A stretch of DNA of 64,000 nt from Dichetophora obliterata (GCA_963920525.1 OY986436.1:8948001-9012000), one strand, 5' to 3'. Counted from the first letter of the stretch, positions 1-13,199 are shown. The notes: generated from the letters alone by a model not told the origin. Numbers and translations: made by a program.

Positions 1-1622
1 ATATATCGATGATATGTTATGTACGTTTGCTATTTTAGATATCAAAAACAACAATTCCATTAAGAAATGTCCATAATAATAATACAAAACATTTAAAAAA
101 AATAATTCAAAATTCTGTAACATGTAATCAAATAATATAATAATGTAATGTAATAAAATGTACTGGTGTTACATAATACATAACGTGTATATTTTTAGTT
201 AACTTTTTGGTATTTAAAATTTTTGAACTTAAAAATTATTTTATTAAAAAACCATTAAATTATCAAATCTATTTAAATGCGAAAAAGCTTTGCTCCACTC
301 GTGTGTCCAACGACGCATATGTTTTTTTTATTTAAAATATGAAATACGTAAAATATTTACGATTCTTTAGTTCACCTGAAAAGGTTTCTTTATGACATAA
401 ATGTTGTGTAAAAGAAATACTTCCATCCCTAGGAAGCATCAACACTAAAATAATATAAATGCAGTTCACCTACTCCAATGCCCAATACCACACCCTAAAC
501 ACACAAACTTATATACTAAACACTGGCATAAAAATGTCATCATTTTAAAAGCAAAACCATTTTTGATGACAAAATTGTCAAAAAATGAATGATAAGATTT
601 TAGAAGAAACGAGCAACAGAAAAAAATATTATTTTGCAGTAAAAATGACGCAAACATAAATTTTAAATAACTTGAGTATATTTACACACACTTATGGTTA
701 GCATGCACAAATCTATGAGCTTGTATTTGTGGCTACGTAATGTGTGAGTCAGTGTGTGTTTACATTTCTACTCTATATTTGTACATATTTATAAAATTGT
801 CAACGTTCATAAATAAATGCATGATAAATGACAAAATTCAGTTTTGCCAAATACACAAATACTTACACCTACACCCACTCCCTCTAAAATTATATATGAA
901 TATATACACATTATCATAACGCGTGTGCCCGAGCAGTCAAAAATATATGTGTGCAAGAGTGAGCTAGCTTGGCAACACACAAGCATTACATCAGTTGATG
1001 TTTTGCGGTGTGTGTTCAACACGTTGTATGACAAACCCTGGAATAACCTTGACCAACCCTGGTCAACAACACACAATGTTTGAACTTTCCGCTCCGCCAC
1101 ACTTACTCATACACACACACACACACACACCACTGCACCGCATCCTAAGGGGTTTTTAACGTAATTGCGCAAAGAGCCACAAATATTAGGTCGTCTGATT
1201 ATGTTGGATTTGGTTCTAAAATTTGATGGTTTTTGTAATTGCAGCTGGTTATCGTTGTTGCTGTTGTTGTTGTTGTACTTTATCCACACTCGTTGTTGTC
1301 GTGCTGTTTGTACTTAATTAGGTATTTAAAGTGCCATGATGGAAATTTTTTTTTTGTTGTTTTAGTATTTTTTATGAGCTTGTGACTCTTCGTGCAGCTG
1401 ATTGAGGTGCTAAGCACCAGGGTTTATATTTGACTTTTGTTAATGTGTGAATGTGTGTACATGTTATAGTTAGGTCACTGCTAACGTAACGTGTTTTAAA
1501 GGCCCACTTAAAAAATTCAAGGTAACGAAATTTTTTTCATTATATTCAACAAAGTCTTTAACTTTTAGTTTTTAAATAAAATAAAAATAATATAAAGATA
1601 AAATAAGGAATAAAAAAAACTT
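1..1622. other. AT-rich non-coding DNA, probably intron
   Basis: I see no conserved reading frame or RNA gene. There is an (AC)n run near 1111-1130 and a GTT/GCT-rich stretch near 1255-1275. Because the LRR exon at 8876 starts in mid-protein, this stretch is probably intronic to that gene, but the upstream exon is not in the window. Confidence 0.6.
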
Positions 1623-1690
1623 AAACTGAAACTAAGACTACGACTAAGACTTAGACGAAGACTAAGACTAGGACTAAGACTAAGACTAAG

Positions 1691-1970
1691 ACTAAACTAA
1701 GACTAAACTAAGACTAAGACTAAGACTAAGACTAAGACTAAGACTAAGACTAAGACTAAGACTAAGACTAAGACTAAGACTAAGACTAAGACTAAGACTA
1801 AGACTAAGACTAAGACTAAGACTAAGACTAAGACTAAGACTAAGACTAAGACTAAGACTAAGACTAAGACTAAGACTAAGACTAAGACTAAGACTAATAC
1901 TAAGACTAAGACTAAGACTAAGACTAAGACTAAGACTAAGACTAAGACTAAGACTAAGACTAAGACTAAG
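1691..1970. repeat. ACTAAG block of the satellite
   Basis: Near-pure ACTAAG repeats. The left part (1623-1690) is degenerate, with ACTACG, ACTTAG and ACTAGG variants and 5-bp slips. One ACTAAT variant lies near 1896. Confidence 0.95.
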
Positions 1971-4447
1971 ACAAAGACAAAGACAAAGACAAAGACAAAG
2001 ACAAAGACAAAGACAAAGACAAAGACAAAAACAAAGACAAAGACAAAGAAAAAGACAAAGACAAAGACAAAGACAAAGGCAAAGACAAAGACAAAGACAA
2101 AGACAAAGACAAAGACAAAGACAAAGACAAAGACAAAGACAAAGACAAAGACAAAGACAAAGACAAAGACAAAGACAAAGACAAAGACAAAGACAAAGAC
2201 AAAGACAAAGACAAAGACAAAGACAAAGACAAAGACAAAGACAAAGACAAAGACAAAGACAAAGACAAAGACAAAGACAAAGACAAAGACAAAGACAAAG
2301 ACAAAGACAAAGACAAAGACAAAGACAAAGACAAAGACAAAGACAAAGACAAAGACAAACACAAAGACAAAGACAAAGACAAAGACAAAGACAAAGACAA
2401 AGACAAAGACAAAGACAAAGACAAAGACAAAGACAAAGACAAAGACAAAGACAAAGACAAAGACAAAGACAAAGACAAAGACAAAGACAAAGACAAAGAC
2501 AAAGACAAAGACAAAGACAAAGACAAAGACAAAGACAAAGACAAAGACAAAGACAAAGACAAAGACAAAGACAAAGACAAAGACAAAGACAAAGACAAAG
2601 ACAAAGACAAAGACAAAGACAAAGACAAAGACAAAGACAAAGACAAAGACAAAGACAAAGACAAAGACAAAGACAAAGACAAAGACAAAGACAAAGACAA
2701 AGACAAAGACAAAGACAAAGACAAAGACAAAGACAAAGACAAAGACAAAGACAAAGACAAAGACAAAGACAAAGACAAAGACAAAGACAAAGACAAAGAC
2801 AAAGACAAAGACAAAGACAAAGACAAAGACAAAGACAACGACCACGACAAAGGCAAAGGCAAAGGCAAAGGCAAAGACAAAGACAAAGACAAAGACAAAG
2901 ACAAAGACAAAGACAAAGACAAAGACAAAGACAAAGACAAAGACAAAGACAAAGACAAAGACAAAGACAAAGACAAAGACAAAGACAAAGACAAAGACAA
3001 AGACAAAGACAAAGACAAAGACAAAGACAAAGACAAAGACAAAGACAAAGACAAAGACAAAGACAAAGACAAAGACAAAGACAAAGACAAAGACAAAGAC
3101 AAAGACAAAGACAAAGACAAAGACAAAGACAAAGACAAAGACAAAGACAAAGACAAAGACAAAGACAAACACAAAGACAAAGACAAAGACAAAGACAAAG
3201 ACAAAGACAAAGACAAAGACAAAGACAAAGACAAAGACAAAGACAAAGACAAAGACAAAGACAAAGACAAAGACAAAGACAAAGACAAAGACAAAGACAA
3301 AGACAAAGACAAAGACAAAGACAAAGACAAAGACAAAGACAAAGACAAAGACAAAGACAAAGACAAAGACAAAGACAAAGACAAAGACAAAGACAAAGAC
3401 AAAGACAAAGACAAAGACAAAGACAAAGACAAAGACAAAGACAAAGACAAAGACAAAGACAAAGACAAAGACAAAGACAAAGACAAAGACAAAGACAAAG
3501 ACAAAGACAAAGACAAAGACAAAGACAAAGACAAAGACAAAGACAAAGACAAAGACAAAGACAAAGACAAAGACAAAGACAAAGACAAAGACAAAGACAA
3601 AGACAAAGACAAAGACAAAGACAAAGACAAAGACAAAGACAAAGACAAAGACAAAGACAAAGACAAAGACAAAGACAAAGACAAAGACAAAGACAAAGAC
3701 AAAGACAAAGACAAAGACAAAGACAAAGACAAAGACAACGACCACGACAAAGGCAAAGGCAAAGGCAAAGACAAAGACAAAGACAAAGACAAAGACAAAG
3801 ACAAAGACAAAGACAAAGACAAAGACAAAGACAAAGACAAAGACAAAGACAAAGACAAAGACAAAGACAAAGACAAAGACAAAGACAAAGACAAAGACAA
3901 AGACAAAGACAAAGACAAAGACAAAGACAAAGACAAAGACAAAGACAAAGACAAAGACAAAGACAAAGACAAAGACAAAGACAAAGACAAAGACAAAGAC
4001 AAAGACAAAGACAAAGACAAAGACAAAGACAAAGACAAAGACAAAGACAAAGACAAAGACAAAGACAAAGACAAAGACAAAGACAAAGACAAAGACAAAG
4101 ACAAAGACAAAGACAAAGACAAAGACAAAGACAAAGACAAAGACAAAGACAAAGACAAAGACAAAGACAAAGACAAAGACAAAGACAAAGACAAAGACAA
4201 AGACAAAGACAAAGACAAAGACAAAGACAAAGACAAAGACAAAGACAAAGACAAAGACAAAGACAAAGACAAAGACAAAGACAAAGACAAAGACAAAGAC
4301 AAAGACAAAGACAAAGACAAAGACAAAGACAAAGACAAAGACAAAGACAAAGATAAAGACAAAGACAAAGACAAAGACAAAGACAAAGGCAAAGACAAAG
4401 ACAAAGACAAAGACAAAGACAAAGACAAAGACAAAGACAACGACAAA
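1971..4447. repeat. ACAAAG block with an internal longer-range duplication
   Basis: About 410 ACAAAG units. Two near-identical variant clusters (ACAACGACCACGACAAAGGC plus following AAAGGC units) occur near 2834 and 3734. A unique AAACAC variant precedes each, at 2360 and 3170. The block therefore contains a duplicated segment of about 0.8-0.9 kb. The first cluster has four AAAGGC-type units and the second has three. Confidence 0.93.
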
Positions 4448-4575
4448 GACCAAGACCAAGACCAAGACCAAGACCAAGACCAAGACCAAGACCAAGACTA
4501 AAACTAAGACTAAGACTAAGACTAAGACAAAGACAAAGACAAAAACCAACACTAATACTAAGACTAACACTAACT
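4448..4575. repeat. ACCAAG block and mixed junction
   Basis: About eight ACCAAG units (to about 4498), followed by mixed ACTAAG, ACAAAG and ACTAAC units that form the junction between the ACAAAG and ACTAAT blocks. Confidence 0.9.
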
Positions 4576-7167
4576 CTAATACTAATACTAATACTAATAC
4601 TAATACTAATACTAATACTAATACTAATACTAATACTAATACTAATACTAATACTAATACTAATACTAATACTAATACTAATACTAATACTAATACTAAT
4701 ACTAATACTAATACTAATACTAATACTAATACTAATACTAATACTAATACTAATACTAATACTAATACTAATACTAATACTAATACTAATACTAATACTA
4801 ATACTAATACTAATACTAATACTAATACTAATACTAATACTAATACTAATACTAATACTAATACTAATACTAATACTAATACTAATACTAATACTAATAC
4901 TAATACTAATACTAATACTAATACTAATACTAATACTAATACTAATACTAATACTAATACTAATACTAATACTAATACTAATACTAATACTAATACTAAT
5001 ACTAATACTAATACTAATACTAATACTAATACTAATACTAATACTAATACTAATACTAATACTAATACTAATACTAATACTAATACTAATACTAATACTA
5101 ATACTAATACTAATACTAATACTAATACTAATACTAATACTAATACTAATACTAATACTAATACTAATACTAATACTAATACTAATACTAATACTAATAC
5201 TAATACTAATACTAATACTAATACTAATACTAATACTAATACTAATACTAATACTAATACTAATACTAATACTAATACTAATACTAATACTAATACTAAT
5301 ACTAATACTAATACTAATACTAATACTAATACTAATACTAATACTAATACTAATACTAATACTAATACTAATACTAATACTAATACTAATACTAATACTA
5401 ATACTAATACTAATACTAATACTAATACTAATACTAATACTAATACTAATACTAATACTAATACTAATACTAATACTAATACTAATACTAATACTAATAC
5501 TAATACTAATACTAATACTAATACTAATACTAATACTAATACTAATACTAATACTAATACTAATACTAATACTAATACTAATACTAATACTAATACTAAT
5601 ACTAATACTAATACTAATACTAATACTAATACTAATACTAATACTAATACTAATACTAATACTAATACTAATACTAATAATAATACTAGTACTAATACTA
5701 GTACTAATACTAATACTTATACTAAAACTAATACTAATACTAATACTAATACTATTACTAATACTTATACTAATACTAATACTAATACTAATACTAATAC
5801 TAATACTAATACTAATACTAATACTAATACTAATACTAATACTAATACTAATACTAATACTAATACTCATACTAATACTAATACTAATACTAATACTAAT
5901 ACTAATACTAATACTAATACTAATACTAATACTAATACTAATACTAATACTAATACTAATACTAATACTAATACTAATACTTATACTAATACTAATACTA
6001 ATACTAATACTAATACTAATACTTATACTAATACTAATACTAATACTAATACTAATACTAATACTAATACTAATACTAATACTAATACTAATACTAATAC
6101 TAATACTAATACTAATACTAATACTAATACTAATACTAATACTAATACTAATACTAATACTAATACTAATACTAATACTAATACTAATACTAATACTAAT
6201 ACTAATACTAATACTAATACTAATACTAATACTAATACTAATACTAATACTAATACTAATACTAATACTAATACTAATACTAATACTAATACTAATACTA
6301 ATACTAATACTAATACTAATACTAATACTAATACTAATACTAATACTAATACTAATACTAATACTAATACTAATACTAATACTAATACTAATACTAATAC
6401 TAATACTAATACTAATACTAATACTAATACTAATACTAATACTAATACTAATACTAATACTAATACTAATACTAATACTAATACTAATACTTATACTAAT
6501 ACTAATACTAATACTTATACTAATACTAATACTAATACTAATACTAATACTAATACTAATACTAATACTAATACTAATACTAATACTAATACTAATACTA
6601 ATACTAATACTAATACTAATACTAATACTAATACTAATACTAATACTAATACTAATACTAATACTAATATTAATACTAATACTAATACTAATACTAATAC
6701 TAATACTAATACTAATACTAATACTAATACTAATACTAATACTAATACTAATACTAATACAAATACTAATACTAATACTAATACTAATACTAATACTAAT
6801 ACCAATACTAATACTAATACTAATACTAATACTAATACTAATACTAATACTAATACTAATACTAATACTAATACTAATACTAATACTAATACTAATACTA
6901 ATACTAATACTAATACTAATACTAATACTAATACTAATACTAATACTAATACTAATACTAATACTAATACTAATACTAATACTAATACTAATACTAATAC
7001 TAATACTAATACTAATATTAATACTAATACTAATACTAATACTAATACTAATACTAATACTAATACTAATACTAATACTAATACTAATACTAATACTAAT
7101 ACTAATACTAATAATAATACTAATACTAATACTAAGACTTATACTAATACTAATACTAATACTAATA
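4576..7167. repeat. ACTAAT block of the satellite
   Basis: About 430 ACTAAT units. A variant-rich zone lies at 5676-5766 (ACTAGT, ACTTAT, ACTAAA, ACTATT). Scattered ACTTAT variants occur near 5981, 6022, 6490 and 6514. Otherwise the block is strikingly uniform. Confidence 0.95.
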
Positions 7168-8113
7168 CTAAGATTAAGACTAAGACTAAGTCTAAGACTA
7201 AGATTAAGACTAAGACTAAGTCTAAGACTAAGACTAAGACTAAGACTAAGACTAAGACTAATACTAAGACTAAGACTAAGACTAAGACTAAGACTAAGAC
7301 TAAGACTAAGACTAAGACTTAGACTATAACTAAAACTAAAACTAAAACTAAAACTAAAACTAAAACTAAAACTAAAACTAAAACTAAAACTAAAACTAAA
7401 ACTAAAACTAAAACTAAAACTAAAACTAAAACTAAAACTAAAACTAAAACTAAAACTAAAACTAAAACTAAAACTAAAACTAAAACTAAAACTAAAACTA
7501 AAACTAAAACTAAAACTAAAACTAAAACTAAAACTAAAACTAAAACTAAAACTAAAACTAAAACTAAAACTAAAACTAAAACTAAAACTAAAACTAAAAC
7601 TAAAACTAAAACTAAAACTAAAACTAAAACTAAAACTAAAACTAAAACTAAAACTAAAACTAAAACTAAAACTAAAACTAAAACTAAAACTAAAACTAAA
7701 ACTAAAACTAAAACTAAAACTAAAACTAAAACTAAAACTAAAACTAAAACTAAAACTAAAACTAAAACTAAAACTAAAACTAAAACTAAAACTAAAACTA
7801 AAACTAAAACTAAAACTAAAACTAAAACTAAAACTAAAACTAAAACTAAAACTAAAACTAAAACTAAAACTAAAACTAAAACTAAAACTAAAACTAAAAC
7901 TAAAACTAAAACTAAAACTAAAACTAAAACTAAAACTAAAACTAAAACTAAAACTAAAACTAAAACTAAAACTAAAACTAAAACTAAAACTAAAACTAAA
8001 ACTAAAACTAAAACTAAAACTAAAACTAAAACTAAAACTAAAACTAAAACTAAAACTAAAACTAAAACTAAAACTAAAACTAAAACTAAAACTAAAACTA
8101 AGACTAAAACTAA
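7168..8113. repeat. ACTAAG then ACTAAA blocks of the satellite
   Basis: A short mixed ACTAAG/ATTAAG segment runs to about 7325. It is followed by about 130 nearly perfect ACTAAA units (7326-8111). Remnants of the ACTAAA motif reappear beyond the foldback at 8254-8270. Confidence 0.95.
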
Positions 8114-8253
8114 CTGCATTATTCTGTATCACGAAGAAGCACACTAACGACGAGAAAGACACGAGAAGCAATACTTTCTTCCATACAAAATTGTATTGCT
8201 TCTCGTGTCTTTCTCATCGTTGGTGTGCTTCTTCGTGATACAGAATAATGCAG
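8114..8253. repeat. Foldback (inverted repeat) at the satellite edge
   Basis: Arms at 8114-8174 and 8193-8253 are 61 bp each and match at 59 positions, around an 18-bp loop. Remnant ACTAAA units lie on both sides (to 8111 and 8254-8270), so the hairpin appears to sit inside the edge of the array. As RNA it would form a strong stem. It has no known family that I recognise. Confidence 0.95.
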
Positions 8254-8875
8254 CAAAACTAAAACTAAAGTTTACTAAAACTTGGACTTCAAATATTCTT
8301 AACAATTTTCAGTCTACCTTTAAAATTAATGACAGTGATGTCATTTCAAAATTTTGTAAGGCTCTTCTGAAAAATACTACATTTTGAGTTTTGACAGTCT
8401 TGCACGAAATGAGCGATATGTAATATTCACTTCTCTTTCTCTATACATTAAATCTTTCCTTTTGCTCACCCTAGATGTGACGTTACGCGAAAAATTGTAC
8501 TCTCAATATCTAACCGCTGAAACCTCAGAAAATAAAAAACTGCCATGTAAAATTTTTTGAGAACATGTGCTGTTCAGAGTCGATATAAAACTCGTATTTA
8601 GATAAAGCTTCCGATAATTTGTTTGGAAACATATAAATGACACGCACAACATAATTTATCAATCGAAAATCGGTTAAAGCCCTTTCAGGGACTGAAATTG
8701 CCAAATAAAATGTTTTTGACTCATGGCTTACATTTCAGTAATCAGAAAATATCGAAATTTTAAAGTTTTATTTTTATCTTGTATGCATATTTTAACTTAC
8801 CTAAAAGATAGCTCAAGTCAGGATCTTTATGTGAATTCTATATTAACTTAGAACCTTTTTTCCTTATCATTGCAG
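8254..8875 (+). other. Intron sequence upstream of an LRR exon
   Basis: AT-rich, no coding signal. It ends in a pyrimidine-rich tract and TTGCAG at 8870-8875, the acceptor of the exon at 8876. Confidence 0.7.
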
Positions 8876-8986
8876 CACCATGACGCATTCACTCATGACT
8901 CTAGACATATCAGGGAACAAAATGCAGCACATTCCTCTGGATGCACTGCAAAAACTTCACTCGCTAACACGACTGGTGGCACAACG
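8876..8986 (+). CDS. Chaoptin/artichoke-like LRR protein, internal exon (5' partial gene)
   Basis: This 111-nt exon encodes about 36 residues with LRR spacing (LMTLDISGNKMQHIP...LHSLTRLVAQ). It is bounded by an acceptor TTGCAG at 8875 and a donor GTAAGT at 8987. It ends two bases into an Arg codon that the next exon completes, giving an uninterrupted LRR (LVAQR-NHISSLEGNW). Since it begins inside the repeat domain, earlier exons with the signal peptide and N-cap must lie upstream of the window, beyond the hexamer satellite. An ATG at 8880 exists but lies inside a repeat and is unlikely to be the start. Confidence 0.85.
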
Positions 8987-9077
8987 GTAAGTTTAGAAAT
9001 CATCAGTCTGTTTAGTTTAAACTCATCATTTCATCGCTTAATTTCTTCCTCAATCATCTCATTTTTCATCTTTATAG
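8987..9077 (+). other. Intron of the LRR gene, 91 bp
   Basis: GTAAGT donor at 8987 and TTTATAG acceptor ending at 9077. The phase is preserved: two bases before, one after. Confidence 0.85.
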
Positions 9078-12000
9078 AAACCACATCTCCTCGCTGGAAG
9101 GCAACTGGGAGTCTCTCTTCGATACTCTGCGTTCACTGCATTTGTCAGGCAACGATATAACCGAAATCTCGTCAATTTCACCGCACACAGATGCCACCAG
9201 CACTGGTCAACATCCGGCCAGCTTAGCGGCCATACAGACAATCACCCGCGATGATCCGCCTAAGGGCAGTCATGCCGGCGCTCCAACGGGCGGCACCAGT
9301 TCCCACACGATCAACAATCATTTTACTGCCAACAAGCCATTCAGTCGACTGCAGAAACTGCTCTGGCTTGATTTATCCAACAATCGCATTTACCACATTG
9401 CCGCCAATTTTCTGCCACGCTCACTGGTAACCATTGATTTGTCTAGCAACCTGCTCTCAACCTTTCCGCAACAGCTTTTTGAACATCTTTACGATCTGCG
9501 CATCATCAGTTTGCGTGACAATCTACTGCGCAGTGTGCAAACGAAGGAATTGCGTTTGGTGCGCATGCATCTGGAGAAGCTCGATTTGGGCCAAAATTTA
9601 ATCGAAACACTGGAAACTGACTGGTTTCAGAACAACTACTCAGATGTCCATGTGCGTGCTTTGAATTTGGAGAAAAATTTTATACGCCAGCTGCCACCAG
9701 GTGCTTTCAAAGGCACTGGCATCCGCCATCTGGTACTATCGTTCAATGCCATTGAACGCATACACGTCCAGGCCTTTGATGGTATTCTAGATACGCTGGA
9801 GTATCTAGATCTGGAACGTAATGAACTGACTGCAGTACCGGGTGCCATACGCGTTCTTCACAAACTGAAATATCTCTACTTGACCTCGAACAGCATCGCT
9901 CAGCTATCAAACCTGCCGGAGTTTACGGAAAATCTACGTGTCCTTAGCCTGAGTGGGAACAATTTTAGCTCGATACCAGTTTTGGCACTTCGCAACTACA
10001 CCCAGCTTTCCTACCTAAACATGGGCTACAACACGATCGCCGAGATTCCAGAGGGTATCTTTGCGTACGAAGGTTGGGGTTCGCAACTGCAGACGATTCT
10101 CTTGAGAAATAACAAAATCACGCATCTGCATCTGGGTTCCTTCGACGGTTTGGACTTGATACAAGAGATAAGCTTGAGCTTTAATGACATAACTATTACC
10201 AATCCGCTGGTGTTTGAGAATGTTTCACGTTCGTTGAAAATACTCGAGCTTTCATTTGCTGTCTTTCCGGCGCGAAGCCTCGAATCGATAGACCCTCTGG
10301 ATGCCCTACAGCCTTTAGCGCAGCTAATGTGGCTTGGTCTAGACAATAACAATCTAAAGCATATTTCAAATGAGTCCTTTGCCAACATGCGTGAGTTGAG
10401 CTACATCAATTTAGGCTTCAATCAACTGAAATTCTTACCTCGTGGACTCTTTCTGCCCGATGTACATCGCCACTTGGTGGAGATAGATTTATCCTACAAT
10501 CAGCTAGAACGTATTTCGATGCGAGACTTCTATAGTCTGGGTGATTTGCAGACTCTGAACTTGCAGTCCAATCGTCTACGTACGTTGGAGCAACACGCAT
10601 TCTATAACCTCGAGTTCTTGCGCTACATCGATCTATCCTACAACCGTCTCTCGAATATCTCGCACGCTGCCTTCACTGTGCTACCCAATCTAGCCTCCTT
10701 GGATCTAATGCATAACACTTTGTGCTCACTGTCACTGCGCATGTTTCACTACGTCTCGAACACCTCGACGCCGCTGAAGCTTAACGTTTCCCACAATCAT
10801 ATCAGTCATTTTTCCGACGAGTTATCTGCTTACATGTATGTCTACCATCTTGATCTGAGCCACAATCAGCTAACGAAATCCGATAGTTTTGCCAATTTAG
10901 GCAATACGCTGCGCTTTCTCAATCTAATGCACAACAATCTCGCCATGCTTAGCAATCATGCCTTCGGCGATCTGGAATTCCTGGAGATTCTTAATCTTTC
11001 CCACAATAATATCACTTCACTGCGTCGACGCAGCTTCCAGGGTCTCAACTCGCTGCAAGAACTTGATCTTAGCCACAATCGTCTGGATCAGCTGCAGGTG
11101 GAGCAGTTCTCGAATCTTCGTAAGCTGCGTATTCTGCGCATTCGCTCAAACTTTTTGCGTGCTCTGCCACGGGAGGTCTTCATGAATACCCGCCTCGAGT
11201 ACTTGGACATATCGGACAATCAGCTTTCGGTGTGGCCTGTGCCCGCTTTTACCGACGTGGGCTTTACACTACGTAGCATTCAAATGTCTGTGAACGCCCT
11301 GGAGTATCTAGACTCGAGCATGTTTATCAACTCGCAGTTCCTGTACGATTTGAATCTGGCTGGCAATCGCATTACCGTGCTGCCCGACAACACTTTTACG
11401 TTCCTCAGCAATCTCACCAACTTGGATCTCAGCGCAAATCCGCTGGTTACCAGCAACCTTAAAGAGGTATTCCTGCATACGCCACGCCTACGTCGCTTGA
11501 AGATTGAGGGTATGGGTCTTTATGTTTTGCCCTCACTCTATCTGCCGTTTCTCTCACAGCTCGATGTGAGCGGCAACTATCTGCAAGAACTCTCACCGCT
11601 GCATGAAATGCGTCAACTGCGGCTGGTTAATGTTTCGCACAATAAGATCGTGAACGCCAGCTGCGTTGTTGAGCAGTTGCCTACGTCAGTGCGCGTGCTA
11701 GATTTAGCGCACAATCCCCTGCGTCGAATTACTGCTCATGACATGCTCGGCTTGCGACACCTCGCCGAACTCAATCTACTCGATGTTAAGATTGCCAATC
11801 CGTTGGCGTTTGCCAAACTGCGCTCGCTGCGTCGACTACATTTGACTTCGTCGCAGAATCTTGGTGAGATTGTATCACGCATACCGGGACTGCAGGAGCT
11901 ACGCATTCACTGTATTGACTCGAATATCGGTGCGCAACTCTTTTCCAAACTAGTGAATAACACCAAGTTGCAGCTGGTGGAAATATATGGCGCTAACGTG

Positions 12001-12366
12001 CAGACCATCTCACCAGATGCACTCGAAGGTCTAGCACGCAATCAACGTTTGCTGGTACAACTGAAGCATACGAAAATCTCCGATCTGCCTCCGGGTATAT
12101 TTTACACGCTGCGCTCTGTGCCGCATCTCTCCATCGATATTTCACACAACCGCATCAATGCGCTGGCAGCGGATAGTTTTTACCCCAACAAGACCTACTG
12201 GGATACGGTAGGCACGCGCAGCATCATGGGTGGCCTGGATACATCCTACAATCCTTTGGAATGTGAGTGTGGGCTAGTGTGGTTCGGTCATTGGCTGCGA
12301 CGGTGGCTGCGGGAATCGGCTCAGATCAAAGTCATACAGAAGGATGACATGAAACGAATGGTGCAG
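9078..12366 (+). CDS. Chaoptin/artichoke-like extracellular LRR protein, main LRR exon
   Basis: A 3,289-nt exon gives about 1,096 residues of continuous leucine-rich repeats (roughly 40, typically 24 residues, pattern LxxLxLxxNxL). A Ser/Thr/Pro-rich insert near 9160-9330 may be a loop between repeats. The exon ends in the first half of an LRR C-cap (NPLECECGLVWFGHW, near 12260). Asn-X-Ser/Thr sites are common, as in a secreted glycoprotein. In this family the product is held outside the plasma membrane and acts in cell adhesion or in shaping extracellular matrix or sensory cells; that role is inferred from architecture. The donor CAG|GTGAGA at 12367 ends the exon in phase 0, and the frame otherwise runs into intron and stops at 12421. 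Codon use and GC content differ clearly from the AT-rich flanks. The closest named relative cannot be fixed without a search. With the other exons the in-window protein is about 1,190 residues. Confidence 0.92.
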
Positions 12367-13199
12367 GTGAGAGGAAAGAATCTTAGAAGAATAATAGTAT
12401 TTTGTTTTATATTTTGTATTTAAAAATAATTGAGTATATAAATTAAGGACTTTTAATTTTAATTAGGCTTCGGTTAGGTATAAATCGATTTCATAGAGGT
12501 CGATTATAAAAAACTTTGTGAATTAGAAACTAAAGCCTTCCTCGTCAATACTCAAGCAGGCAAACTTTTCCGTTTAATCATCAGAACTAGCTTTAGCTAT
12601 GTGTTTACATAAAGGAATTAAATTTGAGATGGCGACAACAATTTTACAACAATTTCCTCATCATTTCTGAAATTTATCCATAATCTCAGGTACTTACAGC
12701 AAATACCGATTCGATAAAATATAATTTTAGCAAATTTAGTAAAAATTTGTAAGTAATTAATTATCTTCGACTGCATTAGTGATTATTTTAAAAAAATATT
12801 GTGAACATTTTTAACTGTTTTATTTTTTGTTAAAATAAATTATTTCTTTTCAAAAAGTGAGTAGCCTTCATTGTAAAATTAGAAAATCCTGCACCCTTAC
12901 GGAAAAGAATAATTATATTTTTACATTGTCGGCAAATTTAAGCTGAGATAAATTGTTGGAACACATTGAGGCTAACGAATTCTCCGCTTTTTTTGAATTC
13001 GTTGAAACTAAATATTTTTGAGAATTTTCCGTTTGATGCTTTTGAGTTCTGTATTGTGTTTTTATGTTCATAATATTTTAGAAAGTTATTTTACTTTTTA
13101 ATGGCTTAAATAGGTAAATTAAGTGCTGAAATAGTCGACAATTACTGAAGATTTTATAAGGGTTAGTTTCTACAATTCACAAAAAAGAAAAAGAAGTGT

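Larger units (their letters stand above)
1623..8113. repeat. Composite hexanucleotide satellite array, about 6.5 kb
   Basis: Roughly 1,080 head-to-tail hexamers of the form AC(T/A)AA(G/T/A). They are arranged in long blocks in which one variant has been homogenised: ACTAAG, ACAAAG, a short ACCAAG stretch, ACTAAT, ACTAAG again and ACTAAA. Point variants are few and almost all indels keep the 6-bp register. The edges (1623-1690 and 7168-7325) are mixtures of variants, as expected where unequal exchange homogenises less. The array probably sits in an intron of the LRR gene that resumes at 8876. Confidence 0.97.

Noticed and set aside
1623..8113. Hexamer array as telomeric DNA
   Set aside because: The units are CTTAGT/ATTAGT/TTTAGT on the other strand, not TTAGG. 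The array is internal, flanked by unique DNA and probably intronic, and flies generally lack simple telomerase repeats.
1692..8171. Giant minus-strand frame and shorter overlapping frames in the satellite taken as protein genes
   Set aside because: A 6-bp repeat without stop codons keeps frames open automatically. The products are pure dipeptide runs with no domain or codon signal.
9142..9144. ATG at 9142 as the start of the LRR protein
   Set aside because: The frame is open upstream to the acceptor at 9077, and the preceding residues (NHISSLEGNW...LRSLHL) complete an LRR that continues from the exon at 8876.
12367..12423. C-terminal tail read through from the LRR exon into 12421
   Set aside because: These 18 residues lie beyond a good donor (CAG|GTGAGA) and have no family character. 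The true cap is completed by the exon at 33377.
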